Source: Labrys monachus (lineage in GTDB: Bacteria; Pseudomonadota; Alphaproteobacteria; Rhizobiales; Labraceae). From it: 64,000 bases of DNA. Location of the stretch: contig NZ_JAUSVK010000001.1 in the NCBI RefSeq assembly GCF_030814655.1, positions 2,251,501 to 2,315,500 of the forward strand. Reading direction: 5' to 3'. A program made the position numbers and the translations under genes. The notes beneath the pieces are model-generated. The model was not told the origin of the DNA and searched no databases. It saw nothing but the letters and a program-made list of their open reading frames with translations. Positions 31,256 to 41,786 of this stretch are shown one piece after another; the stretch's first letter is position 1, and each line of letters opens with the position of its first letter.

Positions 31256-32323
31256 TCACTCGCGCAGGAACGCCAGCAGGTCCTGGTTGAACGCGTCGGG
31301 TGCCTCCAGATGCGGCACATGGCCGAGGCCCGGAAAGACGACAAGGCGGCAATGCCGGGCCTCCGCGCAGGCGTCCCGGGCCAGCACCGGGAAATCGCCC
31401 ATCCTGGCGGCGACCTCGGGCGGCGCATAGGCCCGCAGCGGCGTCGTGCGGTCGGCCCCGCCCACCATCATCAGCATCGGCATCTCCAGGAAGCGGTATT
31501 CATAGCGCACCGGCTGGCGGTAGATCATCTGGTAGGTCAGGGCCACCGCCATTGCATAGCGGTCGAACTCGCCGCTGAGGCCGATGCGGGCGCGCCATTC
31601 GACGAAGGGTTCGTACTGGCTTGCGGGCAGCACGGGGAAATAACGCTTGATGAAGGCCCGGTACTGCTCGACCGTCTGGTTGCGCTCGGCCTCGAACAGC
31701 GTCCGGGTGGTCTGCGGCGGAATCGAGAGGCGGTAATCTTCGAGGCCGATCGGGTCCTCCAGCACGAGCCGCCGAATCCGGGAGGGAAAGGTGCGGGCGA
31801 AGCGGACGGCCAGCATGCCGCCGGTCGAATGGCCGATCAGGTCGACATCGCTGACGTGCAGGCTGTCGAGCAGCCGGGCGGTGTTGGCGGCCAGGACATC
31901 GAAGGAGTAGTCGATTTCCGGCTTGGACGATTTGTTGAAGCCGATCTGGTCGGGTACGACGACACGATAGCCGGCGCCGGCCAGGGCCTCGATCGTCAGG
32001 CGCCAGTAGGAACTGTCGAAATTCTTGCCGTGGAAGAGAAGGGCCGTGCGCCCGTTCGGCGTGGCTGACGGCGCCACGTCCATATAGGCCATGCGCAGGG
32101 CCTGACCCTGCTCCTCGACGGGCATGAAATGGACGGGATAGGGATAGGGCCAGGATTCAAGGCCGATCCCCAGCGCCTGCGTGTAAACGGGGCCTTGGAT
32201 TCCGGCGGGGGCTGCCGTCTGGGCCGCGGCCGGAAGGCAGGCGAAAGCGAGACAGAAAGCGACGAGCGTCGCGGCCCCATGAAGGGCGCGCCATGCCGGC
32301 GGGAAACGAAATTTGGATGACAC
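31256..32323 (-). CDS. Secreted alpha/beta hydrolase
   Basis: A 355-residue alpha/beta hydrolase with a signal peptide: a basic start, then HGAATLVAFCLAFACLPAAAQ and a cleavage site after AAAQ (about residue 36). The fold elements are LLFHGKNFDSSYWR (oxyanion loop), the nucleophile elbow LIGHSTGG (Ser), ADRTTPL and FPGLGHVPHLEAPDAF (catalytic His). It would act in the periplasm on an ester or similar bond. The GTG at 32323 is chosen because AGGAG lies 7 nt upstream and the signal peptide then starts properly. It is divergent from the PHB depolymerase gene. Confidence 0.88.
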   Translation of the reverse strand: MSSKFRFPPAWRALHGAATLVAFCLAFACLPAAAQTAAPAGIQGPVYTQALGIGLESWPYPYPVHFMPVEEQGQALRMAYMDVAPSATPNGRTALLFHGKNFDSSYWRLTIEALAGAGYRVVVPDQIGFNKSSKPEIDYSFDVLAANTARLLDSLHVSDVDLIGHSTGGMLAVRFARTFPSRIRRLVLEDPIGLEDYRLSIPPQTTRTLFEAERNQTVEQYRAFIKRYFPVLPASQYEPFVEWRARIGLSGEFDRYAMAVALTYQMIYRQPVRYEYRFLEMPMLMMVGGADRTTPLRAYAPPEVAARMGDFPVLARDACAEARHCRLVVFPGLGHVPHLEAPDAFNQDLLAFLRE

Positions 32324-32472
32324 CCGGGATCTCCTGCTGCAAGGTGCACTGCACAATTTAGAAGACGAATGACGCCGCCGGCCCTTGCGCCCCCGCATAA
32401 AGCGCGCCAGTTTGTTGATAATTCGACGGCTAACCTGCACGGGATGGGCAGACCATCCCCTTGGGTATTGTG

Positions 32473-33834
32473 ATGTTTGACAATTTTTCAGGTGACGGGC
32501 TCGGCGTGCTCTCCGCGCCGGTCTATTCGCTTTACGAAGCCACGCATGCGGCCCTGGGCCCCTCCCGCGCTTTTTCCGACGCGACCAGGGCATTCTTCGA
32601 GAATCCCGGCAACCCCTTTTCGAAGACGCCGTGGGCCAAGTCGGTGGTGGCCGCCTGTGAGGTGTTCGAGCGCGTGACGCGCCGCTACGGCAAGCCGGCC
32701 TTCGGCATCAAGGACGTGCTGGTCGGCGGCGAGCGCGTGGCGGTGCATGAGGAAATCGTCTGGCAGCGGCCCTTCTGCAACCTCCTGCATTTTTCCCGCG
32801 CCGTCCGCGGCGCTCGCCGGCCCGACCCGAAGCTGCTGATCGTGGCGCCGATGTCGGGCCATTATGCGACGCTGCTCCGCGGCACCGTGGCGGCGTTCCT
32901 GCCCAATCACGAGGTCTACATCACCGATTGGGTCGATGCCCGCATGGTGCCGGCCGCGGAAGGCCGCTTCGATCTCGACGACTACATCGACTATGTCATT
33001 TCCATGCTGCACACGCTCGGCCCCGACACCCATGTGGTCGGGGTCTGCCAGCCTTCGGTGCCGGTGATGGCGGCGGTCTCCCGCATGGAAGCCGAGCAGG
33101 ACCCCTATATCCCGCAGACCATGACGCTGATGGGCGGACCGATCGATACCCGCCTGTCGCCGACCAAGGTCAACGACGTCGCGGTCGACAAGGGCATCGA
33201 CTGGTTCCGCAGCAACGTCATCACCAAGGTGCCGTTTCCGCATCCCGGCTTCATGCGCGACGTCTATCCCGGCTTCCTGCAGCTGAGCGGCTTCATGACG
33301 ATGAACATCGATCGCCACGTCAACGCGCACAAGTCTCTCTATTTCGACCTCGTGCGCGGCGACGGCGACAATGCCCAGAAGCATCGCGAATTCTATGACG
33401 AATATCTCTCGGTCATGGATCTCACCGCCGAGTTCTACCTGCAGACGGTGGAGACCGTGTTCATCAATTTTGCCCTCGCCAAGGGCGAGATGACCCACCG
33501 GGGCAAGCCGGTCGATCCCGCCGCGATCCGCAACGTCGCCCTGCTGACCGTGGAGGGCGAGAACGACGACATCACCGGCCATGGCCAGACCCAGGCCGCG
33601 CACGGGCTGTGCGTCAATCTTCCGCCGGAGAAGAAGGCCCATTACACCCAGATGGGCGTCGGCCATTACGGCGTGTTCAACGGTTCCCGCTTCCGTTCGG
33701 AGATCGCGCCGCGCATCGCCGATTTCATCCGCTCCAACGCCGCGCCGAGCGTCGTCCCGCGGGGCGGCGGCGCCGCCAAGCGGCCGGTTTCCTCCGATGC
33801 CGAGCGCCCCAAGCCTCGCCTGGTCAAGGAATGA
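32473..33834 (+). CDS. phaZ: Intracellular poly(3-hydroxybutyrate) depolymerase
   Basis: A 453-residue intracellular PHB depolymerase that mobilises stored polyester granules. The lipase-like box is VGVCQPSVP, in which cysteine (C192) replaces the usual serine, as in the cysteine-type PhaZ enzymes of Ralstonia. Typical segments are LLIVAPMSGHYATLLRGTV, YITDWVDARMVP, TLMGGPIDTRLSPT and QMGVGHYGVFNG (catalytic His). The ATG at 32473 gives MFDNFSGDG; the ribosome site is weak. The presence of phaZ implies a PHA cycle in this organism, though phaABC are not in the window. Confidence 0.95.
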   Translation: MFDNFSGDGLGVLSAPVYSLYEATHAALGPSRAFSDATRAFFENPGNPFSKTPWAKSVVAACEVFERVTRRYGKPAFGIKDVLVGGERVAVHEEIVWQRPFCNLLHFSRAVRGARRPDPKLLIVAPMSGHYATLLRGTVAAFLPNHEVYITDWVDARMVPAAEGRFDLDDYIDYVISMLHTLGPDTHVVGVCQPSVPVMAAVSRMEAEQDPYIPQTMTLMGGPIDTRLSPTKVNDVAVDKGIDWFRSNVITKVPFPHPGFMRDVYPGFLQLSGFMTMNIDRHVNAHKSLYFDLVRGDGDNAQKHREFYDEYLSVMDLTAEFYLQTVETVFINFALAKGEMTHRGKPVDPAAIRNVALLTVEGENDDITGHGQTQAAHGLCVNLPPEKKAHYTQMGVGHYGVFNGSRFRSEIAPRIADFIRSNAAPSVVPRGGGAAKRPVSSDAERPKPRLVKE

Positions 33835-33916
33835 CCCTGGTGCTTTGCGGCGCCTGCCGATGGAACCGCCGGCCGTCGGCATGAGCCGGACGTGGTGAAC
33901 CGCCGGGAGGAAGGCG

Positions 33917-34624
33917 ATGGACGTGCTGTCGCCTGAGGAATGGACGGCGCTTCGGCTCAGCCTTCAGATCGCCGGGCTCGCCACGATGCTGTCGCTCGTG
34001 CCGGCCATCGCCGCCGCCTGGATCCTCGCGCGCCGCGATTTTCCCGGCAAGGCGCTGTTCGACGGCCTCATCCACCTGCCCCTGGTGCTGCCGCCGGTGG
34101 TCACCGGCTATGTCCTGCTGGTCCTGTTCGGGCGCAACGGCGAGATCGGCGCCTTTCTGGCCGTGCATTTCGGCGTGGTGCTCGCCTTCCGCTGGACCGG
34201 GGCGGCCCTGGCCTGCGCCGTCATGGGCTTTCCCCTCATGGTGCGCGCCATCCGTCTGGCCATCGAGGCCGTCGACCCGCGGCTCGAGGCGGCGGCCGGC
34301 ACCCTCGGCGCCAATCCCTTCCTCGCCTTCGGCGTGGTGACGCTGCCCCTCGCTTTGCCCGGCATCATCGCCGGCATGGTGCTCGCCTTTGCCAAGGCGC
34401 TCGGCGAATTCGGCGCCACCATCACCTTCGTCTCCAATATTCCCGGCGAGACGCAGACCCTGTCCGCCGCGATCTACACCGCGCTCCAGGATCCCAATGG
34501 CGACCGCACCGTCCTGCGGCTGACCCTGGTGTCCGTGGCGCTGGCTCTTGCCGCCCTCATCGTCTCCGAAGCCTTGGCGAGGCGGGCACGGGCCCGCATC
34601 GGCCAGGGGCGCGTGGACGGCTAA
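33917..34624 (+). CDS. modB: Molybdate ABC transporter permease ModB, without modA or modC
   Basis: A 235-residue binding-protein-dependent permease with five or six membrane segments. The motif LGANPFLAFGVVTLPLALPGIIAGMVLAFAKALGEFGATI is the EAA loop plus the downstream helix, very close to known ModB, as is the N-terminal WTALRLSLQIAG. The protein needs a molybdate-binding protein (ModA) and an ATPase (ModC); neither lies beside it: upstream is phaZ, downstream a peptide-type ATPase. It is thus an orphan here. An in-frame ATG at 33917 follows GGAGGAAGGCG. ModA/ModC may be elsewhere. Confidence 0.92.
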   Translation: MDVLSPEEWTALRLSLQIAGLATMLSLVPAIAAAWILARRDFPGKALFDGLIHLPLVLPPVVTGYVLLVLFGRNGEIGAFLAVHFGVVLAFRWTGAALACAVMGFPLMVRAIRLAIEAVDPRLEAAAGTLGANPFLAFGVVTLPLALPGIIAGMVLAFAKALGEFGATITFVSNIPGETQTLSAAIYTALQDPNGDRTVLRLTLVSVALALAALIVSEALARRARARIGQGRVDG

Positions 34625-34810
34625 ACCAAAATGCGTCCAGGCAGGGGTGGTCCACCAATTTAACGCATTGGTATCAAAAGAATTTTGCAATCCCTGGTGA
34701 TCCGATCCGACGGCAGAACACGCCAGAATCCGATTCAATTGCCCCCGATTCTGCCTTAAGGCTTGAGGGAGCACCCGCCCTTCGTCGTGAACCGCGAGAT
34801 TCAGCCCCGG
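34625..34810. other. Intergenic region with two inverted repeats between modB and yejF
   Basis: It is less GC-rich than its surroundings. AATGCGT (34630-34636) pairs with ACGCATT (34663-34669) around GGTGG-T-CCACC, and CAGAATC (34724-34730) pairs with GATTCTG (34747-34753). It may hold the promoter for yejF or mark an old rearrangement. Confidence 0.4.
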
Positions 34811-36439
<1,629 letters not shown>

Positions 36440-36500
36440 TCCGCACCACGCCGCCCGCCACCGCGCGTCCCCCCATCCCTTCCATTCAGGTCCGGCTGTC

Positions 36501-37442
36501 ATGGCTCTTCTTCTCTGCATCACCCAGTGGGACGCCGCGCGCTGGCTCGACCGGCTGCGCCGCCTCGCGCCCGATCGCGACATCCGCGCCTGGCCGGATG
36601 TCGGCGACCCCGCCGAGATCACCTATGCCGCCGTATGGAAGCAGCCGCCGGGCCTGCTGGCGACCTTCCCCAATCTCCGGGGAATCGTCTCTCTGGGCGC
36701 GGGGGTCGACCATGTGCTGGCCGATCCCGCGCTGCCGCCGGTGCCGCTCGGGCGGGTGATCGACGACAGCCTCACCCACCGCATGAGCGAATGGGTGGTG
36801 ATGCATGCGCTGATGCATCTGCGCAACCAGGCCGGCTACCAGGCGCTGCAGCGCCAGAGGATCTGGCGCGAGCTCGATCCCTCGCCCGAGGCGCGCGAGC
36901 TGCGCGTCGGGGTGATGGGTCTCGGCGTGCTCGGCCTCGATGCGGTGCGCAAGCTCGCCCTCATGGGCTTTGACGTCGCGGGATGGAGCCGGACGCCCAA
37001 GCAGGTCGACGCCATTCCCTGCTTCGCGGGCGAGGACCTCGACCGCTTTCTCGCACGGACGGATCTGCTCGTATCGCTCCTGCCGCTGACGCCGGCGACG
37101 CGCGGCATCCTCGACCGGAGCCTGTTCGGGAAGCTGGCGCGCGACGGCGTCTTCGGCGCGCCGATCCTGATGAATGCCGGGCGCGGCGGCCTGCAGGTCG
37201 AGGCCGACATCCTCGCCGCGCTGGACGACGGCACCCTGCGCGCCGCCACCCTCGATGTGTTCGAGAGCGAGCCCCTGCCCCCCGAGAGCCCGCTCTGGCT
37301 GCATCCGAACGTCACCATCTCCCCGCACAATTCCTCGATCTCGGACGAGGAGGCGGTCGGCCGCTTCGTGCTCCGCCAGGTCGAGCGGCATGAACGCGGC
37401 CTGCCTTTCGAGGCGCCGGTGGATATCGCCAGGCAGTATTGA
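36501..37442 (+). CDS. ghrA: Glyoxylate/hydroxypyruvate reductase A
   Basis: A 313-residue D-2-hydroxyacid dehydrogenase of the GhrA type. The Rossmann motif is RVGVMGLGVLGLDAV; catalytic Arg is in MNAGRGGLQVE, the Asp/Glu in ATLDVFESEPLP, and His in ISPHNSSISDEE. GhrA-like proteins reduce glyoxylate and hydroxypyruvate with NADPH. The N-terminal segments SLGAGVDHVL and MSEWVVMHALMHLR are typical. The gene follows yejF by 61 bp and is likely co-transcribed with it. Confidence 0.93.
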   Translation: MALLLCITQWDAARWLDRLRRLAPDRDIRAWPDVGDPAEITYAAVWKQPPGLLATFPNLRGIVSLGAGVDHVLADPALPPVPLGRVIDDSLTHRMSEWVVMHALMHLRNQAGYQALQRQRIWRELDPSPEARELRVGVMGLGVLGLDAVRKLALMGFDVAGWSRTPKQVDAIPCFAGEDLDRFLARTDLLVSLLPLTPATRGILDRSLFGKLARDGVFGAPILMNAGRGGLQVEADILAALDDGTLRAATLDVFESEPLPPESPLWLHPNVTISPHNSSISDEEAVGRFVLRQVERHERGLPFEAPVDIARQY

Positions 37443-37571
37443 GGGCGCGCGCCCGGCCGGCCTCGGCATCCGCGCCCAAGCCGTTGACAAACAAGCCGTA
37501 TTCGAGCCCGTCCGGCAGGAAGCCGCGGCGTGGATTACATCCTTTTAAGGCGGGGCGAAAACGCATCGGCG

Positions 37572-37600
37572 TTGACGCGGGATCAAGACGGTCCTACCTA
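37572..37600 (+). promoter_or_regulatory. Candidate sigma-70-type promoter of hpf
   Basis: TTGACG at 37572-37577 and TACCTA at 37595-37600 with a 17-bp spacer, about 80 bp ahead of the hpf start. A 7-bp hairpin, GCAGGCC-5 nt-GGCCTGC, lies in the leader at 37637-37655. Confidence 0.45.
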
Positions 37601-37678
37601 GATGGGTGGGCCGGTCCTGACGGCCGGTTCGTGGATGCAGGCCCCTCAGGCCTGCTTATCTCAGAAGCGGAGCGAAGC

Positions 37679-38260
37679 ATGACCTTGCGTGTCTCCGGAC
37701 AAAATCTCGACATTGGCGAGGCGTTGCGTACCCACGTCCAGGCGCGGGTGGCCGATAGCCTGTCGAAGTATTTTGACCACGACTATACCGGACATGTCAC
37801 CGTTAAGAGGGAGGGGACGGGGTTTCGGACCGACTGCCTCATCCATCTCTCCACGGGTCTTACGCTGCAGACGGAATCGATGGCGCATGACCCGCATGCC
37901 AGTGTCGACCTGGCGACGGAACGGCTCACAAAGCGGCTCAAGCGCTACAAGCACCGCATCAAGGACTATCATGCCGGGCCCGACTCGGGGGCCGACGGCG
38001 AATCCATCGACTACGTCATCGCCGCCCCGGACGAGGAGGAAGCGGCGCCCGGCGAATTCACGCCGGTGATCGTCGCCGAGAATTCCAAGCGCATGAAACG
38101 CCTCTCGGTCAGCCAGGCGGTGACCGACCTCGATCTGACCGGCGCCGGAGCCCTGGTGTTTCGCCACGCTGGACATGGCCGCGTGAACGTGGTTTACCGC
38201 CGCTCCGACGGCCATATCGGCTGGATCGACCTGCCGCATGTTGCGGCGGACGCATCCTGA
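37679..38260 (+). CDS. hpf: Long-form ribosome hibernation promoting factor
   Basis: A 193-residue long Hpf. The N-terminal S30AE domain (MTLRVSGQNLDIGEALRTHV, AHDPHASVDLATERL, KRLKRYKHRIKD) binds the decoding site, an acidic linker follows, and a C-terminal dimerisation domain (MKRLSVSQAVTDLDLTGAGALVFRHA, HGRVNVVYRRSDGHIGWIDL) makes 100S dimers in stationary phase. In rhizobia it usually lies between rpoN and ptsN; here ptsN follows but rpoN is not upstream, where ghrA is found. The start at 37679 is clear. Confidence 0.96.
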   Translation: MTLRVSGQNLDIGEALRTHVQARVADSLSKYFDHDYTGHVTVKREGTGFRTDCLIHLSTGLTLQTESMAHDPHASVDLATERLTKRLKRYKHRIKDYHAGPDSGADGESIDYVIAAPDEEEAAPGEFTPVIVAENSKRMKRLSVSQAVTDLDLTGAGALVFRHAGHGRVNVVYRRSDGHIGWIDLPHVAADAS

Positions 38261-38397
38261 CCGGCCCATCAATCATGCGCCTGCCTCGACGAGAGGCGGG
38301 CGCCGGGCCGGTGGCGAACCGGCAGGCAAACACGAACAAGATTGAGCCGACGATCGCCTCGAGTGCGGCCGTGCTCGAACCATCCGCGAGGAATTCG

Positions 38398-38862
38398 ATG
38401 CCTCTGAGCGATCTGCTGCCGCAGGATGCGGTGCTTCCGGCGCTGAAGGTAAACTCAAAAAAGCAGGCTTTGCAGGAAATTTCCGCCCAGGCGGCGGCTT
38501 TGACCGGTATCGGCGAACGCGAAATCTTCGACACGCTCCTGCAGCGCGAGCGGCTGGGATCCACCGGCGTCGGCAACGGCATCGCCATTCCGCACGGCAA
38601 GCTCGGCAAGATCAACCGGATTTTCGGTCTTTTCGCCCGGCTCGAAAGGCCGATCGACTATGAGGCGCTGGATGGCCAGCCCGTCGACCTGATCTTCCTG
38701 CTGCTGGCCCCCGAAAGCGCGGGCGCCGACCATCTGCGTGCGCTGTCGCGTATCGCGCGCATGTTGCGGGATCCCGGCATCGTCCAGAAATTGCGCGCGA
38801 CCCGCGACGGCGCGGGGCTCCACGCCATCCTCTGCGACGAGCCGGCATCCCACGCTGCATAG
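38398..38862 (+). CDS. ptsN: PTS IIA-Ntr phosphocarrier protein
   Basis: A 154-residue EIIA-Ntr of the nitrogen-related phosphotransferase system. The phosphorylated His is in GIAIPHGKLG, with KVNSKKQALQEISAQAA and ESAGADHLRALSRIARML. It regulates potassium transport, carbon/nitrogen balance and, in many species, PHB metabolism through its phosphorylation state. It follows hpf by 137 bp. The phosphorelay partners PtsP and NPr are not seen in the window. Confidence 0.96.
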   Translation: MPLSDLLPQDAVLPALKVNSKKQALQEISAQAAALTGIGEREIFDTLLQRERLGSTGVGNGIAIPHGKLGKINRIFGLFARLERPIDYEALDGQPVDLIFLLLAPESAGADHLRALSRIARMLRDPGIVQKLRATRDGAGLHAILCDEPASHAA

Positions 38863-38919
38863 GACGGACCGGCCCGCGGTGCGATGACCGCCTGCGGCCG
38901 CCGCGGGAGGGCTGCTGGC

Positions 38920-39561
38920 ATGTTGACGGTCTGGGGACGCAAGACATCGTCGAATGTGCAGGCGCTGATGTGGTGCATCGGCGAATTGGAGCTTGCGTTC
39001 AGGCGGCACGACGTCGGCCACAACTATGGCGGCAACGACACGCCGGCCTTCCTGGCGATGAATCCCAACGGCACGGTTCCGGTGCTGCGGGACGGGGAGG
39101 GCGAGCCGTTGTGGGAGACGGGCGCGATCCTGCGCTATCTCGCCAATCGCTATGGCGAGCCGCCCTTCTGGCCTGCGGACATCGAGACGCGCAGCCGGGT
39201 CGACATGTGGGCCGAATGGTCGAAGATCAATATCGCCCTGAACTTCACGGTGCCGATCTTCTGGCGCGCCGTGCGCACGGCGCCGAAGGACCGCGACGAG
39301 GCGGCGATCCGCCGGGCGGTCGGCGAACTCGGCGCCAGGCTGGACATCGCCGAGACCCGCCTCGCCCGCCATGCCCATCTGGCGGGCGAAGCCTTCACGC
39401 TCGCCGATATCCAGTTCGGCCATGTGCTCTACCGCTATTTCGACATGGCGATCGAGCGGCCCGGCCATCCCGCCCTGCGCCGCTACTACGACCGGCTGAC
39501 GGAGCGGGCGGCGTTCCGGGAGCATGTCATGATTTCCTACGAGGATCTGCGCGTGCGCTGA
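38920..39561 (+). CDS. Glutathione S-transferase family protein
   Basis: A 213-residue GST. The N-terminal thioredoxin-like domain has VWGRKTSSNVQALMW (catalytic Ser in TSSN) and NPNGTVPVLRDG plus ETGAILRYLANRY; the C-terminal helical domain has AGEAFTLADIQFGHVLYRYFDM with the N-capping-box aspartate. ATG at 38920 is preceded by GGGAGGG 8 nt upstream. It stands 57 bp after ptsN and is convergent with dapB. The substrate is unknown, as for most bacterial GSTs. Confidence 0.92.
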   Translation: MLTVWGRKTSSNVQALMWCIGELELAFRRHDVGHNYGGNDTPAFLAMNPNGTVPVLRDGEGEPLWETGAILRYLANRYGEPPFWPADIETRSRVDMWAEWSKINIALNFTVPIFWRAVRTAPKDRDEAAIRRAVGELGARLDIAETRLARHAHLAGEAFTLADIQFGHVLYRYFDMAIERPGHPALRRYYDRLTERAAFREHVMISYEDLRVR

Positions 39562-39592
39562 TCCCCGGCCGGCCAGGCCGACCTCCGTCCCG

Positions 39593-40408
39593 CTACAGGT
39601 CGGCGAGGCCGAGCACGTCGGCCATCGTGTAGAGGCCCGGCTTGCGCCCCTGGCCCCACATCGCCGCCTTGAGCGCGCCGTTCGCGAAGATCGTGCGGCT
39701 CTCCGCCTTGTGCGAGAATTCGATCCTCTCGCCCTCGCCGGCGAAGATCACGCTGTGCTCGCCGACGACCGTGCCCCCGCGCAGGGTCGCAAAGCCGATA
39801 TGCCCCTTCTGGCGCGCGCCGGTGTGGCCGTCCCGCACCCGGTCCGCATGGCCGGCGAGATCGACGCCGCGCCCGGCGGCGGCCGCTTCCCCGAGCAGGA
39901 GCGCGGTGCCCGAGGGCGCGTCGACCTTGCGGTTGTGATGCATTTCGAGGATCTCGATGTCGAATTCGGCGTCGAGGCTCCTGGCCACCCGCTTGACCAC
40001 GGCTGCGAGCAGGTTCACGCCGAGGCTCATATTGCCCGACTGCACGATCACGGCATGGCGGCCGGCCGCCCTCAGGCGCGCCATGTCCTCGCTGGACAGG
40101 CCGGTGGTGCCGACGACATGCACGATGCGCATCTGCGCGGCGAGGGCCGAGAGCTCCACCGTCGCCGCCGGGGCGGTGAAGTCGACGATGCCCTCGGCGC
40201 CGGTGAGGAGGGCGAGCGGATCGTCGGTGACGAGGACGCCATTGGGTTCGAGGCCCGCCAGCCTGCCGGCGTCCTGGCCGATCAGGGGGGAGCCCGCCCG
40301 CTCGATGGCGCCGGCGAGGACGACGCCGGGCGTCGCGCCGATCAGCCGGACGAGGGCCTGCCCCATGCGCCCGCCGGCGCCCGCTACCACGAGCCTCATA
40401 TCCGCCAT
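39593..40408 (-). CDS. dapB: 4-hydroxy-tetrahydrodipicolinate reductase
   Basis: A 271-residue DapB for lysine and meso-diaminopimelate synthesis. It begins [21 protein letters not shown], with [31 protein letters not shown], and the substrate-binding/catalytic [29 protein letters not shown] precedes the ATG at 40408. It is transcribed on the minus strand downstream of rimI with an 85-bp gap, and could be in the same unit as tsaB-rimI, but no evidence decides this. Confidence 0.97.
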   Translation of the reverse strand: MADMRLVVAGAGGRMGQALVRLIGATPGVVLAGAIERAGSPLIGQDAGRLAGLEPNGVLVTDDPLALLTGAEGIVDFTAPAATVELSALAAQMRIVHVVGTTGLSSEDMARLRAAGRHAVIVQSGNMSLGVNLLAAVVKRVARSLDAEFDIEILEMHHNRKVDAPSGTALLLGEAAAAGRGVDLAGHADRVRDGHTGARQKGHIGFATLRGGTVVGEHSVIFAGEGERIEFSHKAESRTIFANGALKAAMWGQGRKPGLYTMADVLGLADL

Positions 40409-40493
40409 CGTTCTTCTCCTTGTGCCGATTGTGCCGAACGGTTCGCGGTCCGTCGAACGTCGGGGTGACGCGTGGTTGAAACATCGCACGGCA

Positions 40494-40985
40494 TCAGCGC
40501 AGGCTTCGTTCCATGACGAGCGCCGCGGCGGCGGCTCCGCCCTTGCGGGCGTAATAGGCGGCGCGCCGTCCGATCTCGACGAAGCCGTGGCGGTCATAGA
40601 GCCGGCGCGCCGCGACATTGTCCTCCGCGACTTCGAGGAACACCTTCTTGATGCCGGCGGCGGCGAGGCGCGCCAGATGATGCTGCATCAGCAGGGTGGC
40701 CAGCCCCGTCCGCCGTGCCGCCGGCGCCACGGCGACGGTAAAGATCTCGGCTTCGTCCAGGACGAGGCGGGACATGGCAAAGCCCGTCGGACTGCCGCGC
40801 CCTCCCGGCCGCGCCACATGGGCGACCACCATGCGGTCGGCGAGCAGGTGCTCGAATTCATAGATGTCCCAGCCCCGCTCGAAGCTGGCGGCATGGATGG
40901 CGGCGAGCCCGGCCGCATCGGCGGTCTGCGCATCGGCGACGACCGGCGGCTGCGGCCTGCCGAACCAGGGCCAGTTCCCGCTCAT
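40494..40985 (-). CDS. rimI: N-terminal acetyltransferase RimI-like (GNAT)
   Basis: A 163-residue GNAT acetyltransferase. The acetyl-CoA site is [20 protein letters not shown], with [30 protein letters not shown], which is the RimI pattern. RimI acetylates the N-terminal alanine of S18 and other proteins. Its start codon overlaps the tsaB stop by 4 nt (40982-40985), which is the usual tsaB-rimI order. The longer upstream reading overlaps tsaB further and is less likely. Confidence 0.93.
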   Translation of the reverse strand: MSGNWPWFGRPQPPVVADAQTADAAGLAAIHAASFERGWDIYEFEHLLADRMVVAHVARPGGRGSPTGFAMSRLVLDEAEIFTVAVAPAARRTGLATLLMQHHLARLAAAGIKKVFLEVAEDNVAARRLYDRHGFVEIGRRAAYYARKGGAAAAALVMERSLR

Positions 40986-41659
40986 TGCCGTGCAACCTGG
41001 CCGTTCTGCTGCGGCGTGGCGTCGGCGGGCTTGAGATAATAGGGCCGCGGCGGCGATTCCGCGGGATCGGCGAGCAGCCCGAGCTGGGCGACCCACGCGA
41101 TGTCCGGCGCCGGCCGGCTGTCGACGATGATCCCGGCGGTCCCCGCCGCCTTGGCCTCGGCCAGCAGGAGGGGGGAGGCGGGGCCCGCCATCTTCACCGT
41201 GGCCGGGCCGAGGACGCGCGCCGCGTCGCGGATGGGAATGCAGCTCGCCTCCACGATGGTGCGGCCCCGATTGGAAAACAGCTCGAAATAGATGTTGCCG
41301 TGGCGGGCGTCGATGGCGGCGGCCACGTGCTGGCCGTCCTTCTCGTCGATGAACGGCGCCGCGATGGCCGCCAGGCTCGATATGCCGACGCAGGGCACGC
41401 GCAAGGCGAGGGCGAAGGCGCGCGCCGCCGAAATCGCCACGCGCAGGCCGGTGAAGGAGCCGGGGCCCACCGTCGTCGCGATGCGGTCGATCGGCGAAAA
41501 GCCGCCCGAGCGGGCGACGACGCGTTCGACGAGGGGAATCAGCGCCTCCGCATGGCCGCGCTGCATGATCTCGGTCTCGGACGCGATCTCGCCGTCATCC
41601 GAATCGAACACGCAGGCCGAACAGGCTCCGAGGGCGGTGTCGATGGCCAGGATACGCAT
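40982..41659 (-). CDS. tsaB: tRNA threonylcarbamoyladenosine biosynthesis protein TsaB
   Basis: A 225-residue TsaB, an ASKHA-fold partner of TsaD required for t6A at position 37 of ANN-decoding tRNAs. Motifs: MRILAIDTALGACSACVFD, RGHAEALIPLVERV, TTVGPGSFTGLRVAISAARAFA and ISSLAAIA, followed by DARHGNIYFELF. It is the first gene of the tsaB-rimI unit. The short AT-rich region upstream probably holds its promoter. Confidence 0.96.
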   Translation of the reverse strand: MRILAIDTALGACSACVFDSDDGEIASETEIMQRGHAEALIPLVERVVARSGGFSPIDRIATTVGPGSFTGLRVAISAARAFALALRVPCVGISSLAAIAAPFIDEKDGQHVAAAIDARHGNIYFELFSNRGRTIVEASCIPIRDAARVLGPATVKMAGPASPLLLAEAKAAGTAGIIVDSRPAPDIAWVAQLGLLADPAESPPRPYYLKPADATPQQNGQVARQ

Positions 41660-41786
41660 GAAGATCGTCCGTAAGCAGCAAGGGAGGAAACGACGGTCCC
41701 ATCGGATCCCTCATTCGGCTCCATCTACTTATTTTTCTGATAAATTTGCCTTAAAATTCGACAAATTCACAAATTATGCCCCGGCT
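41660..41786. promoter_or_regulatory. AT-rich intergenic region upstream of tsaB
   Basis: The stretch 41726-41778 is strikingly AT-rich (ATTTTTCTGATAAATTTG, AAAATTCGACAAATTC). On the minus strand TTGTCG and TTTATCA lie about a promoter spacing apart, so it is a likely promoter for tsaB-rimI, and may also end the upstream kinase transcript. Confidence 0.45.
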
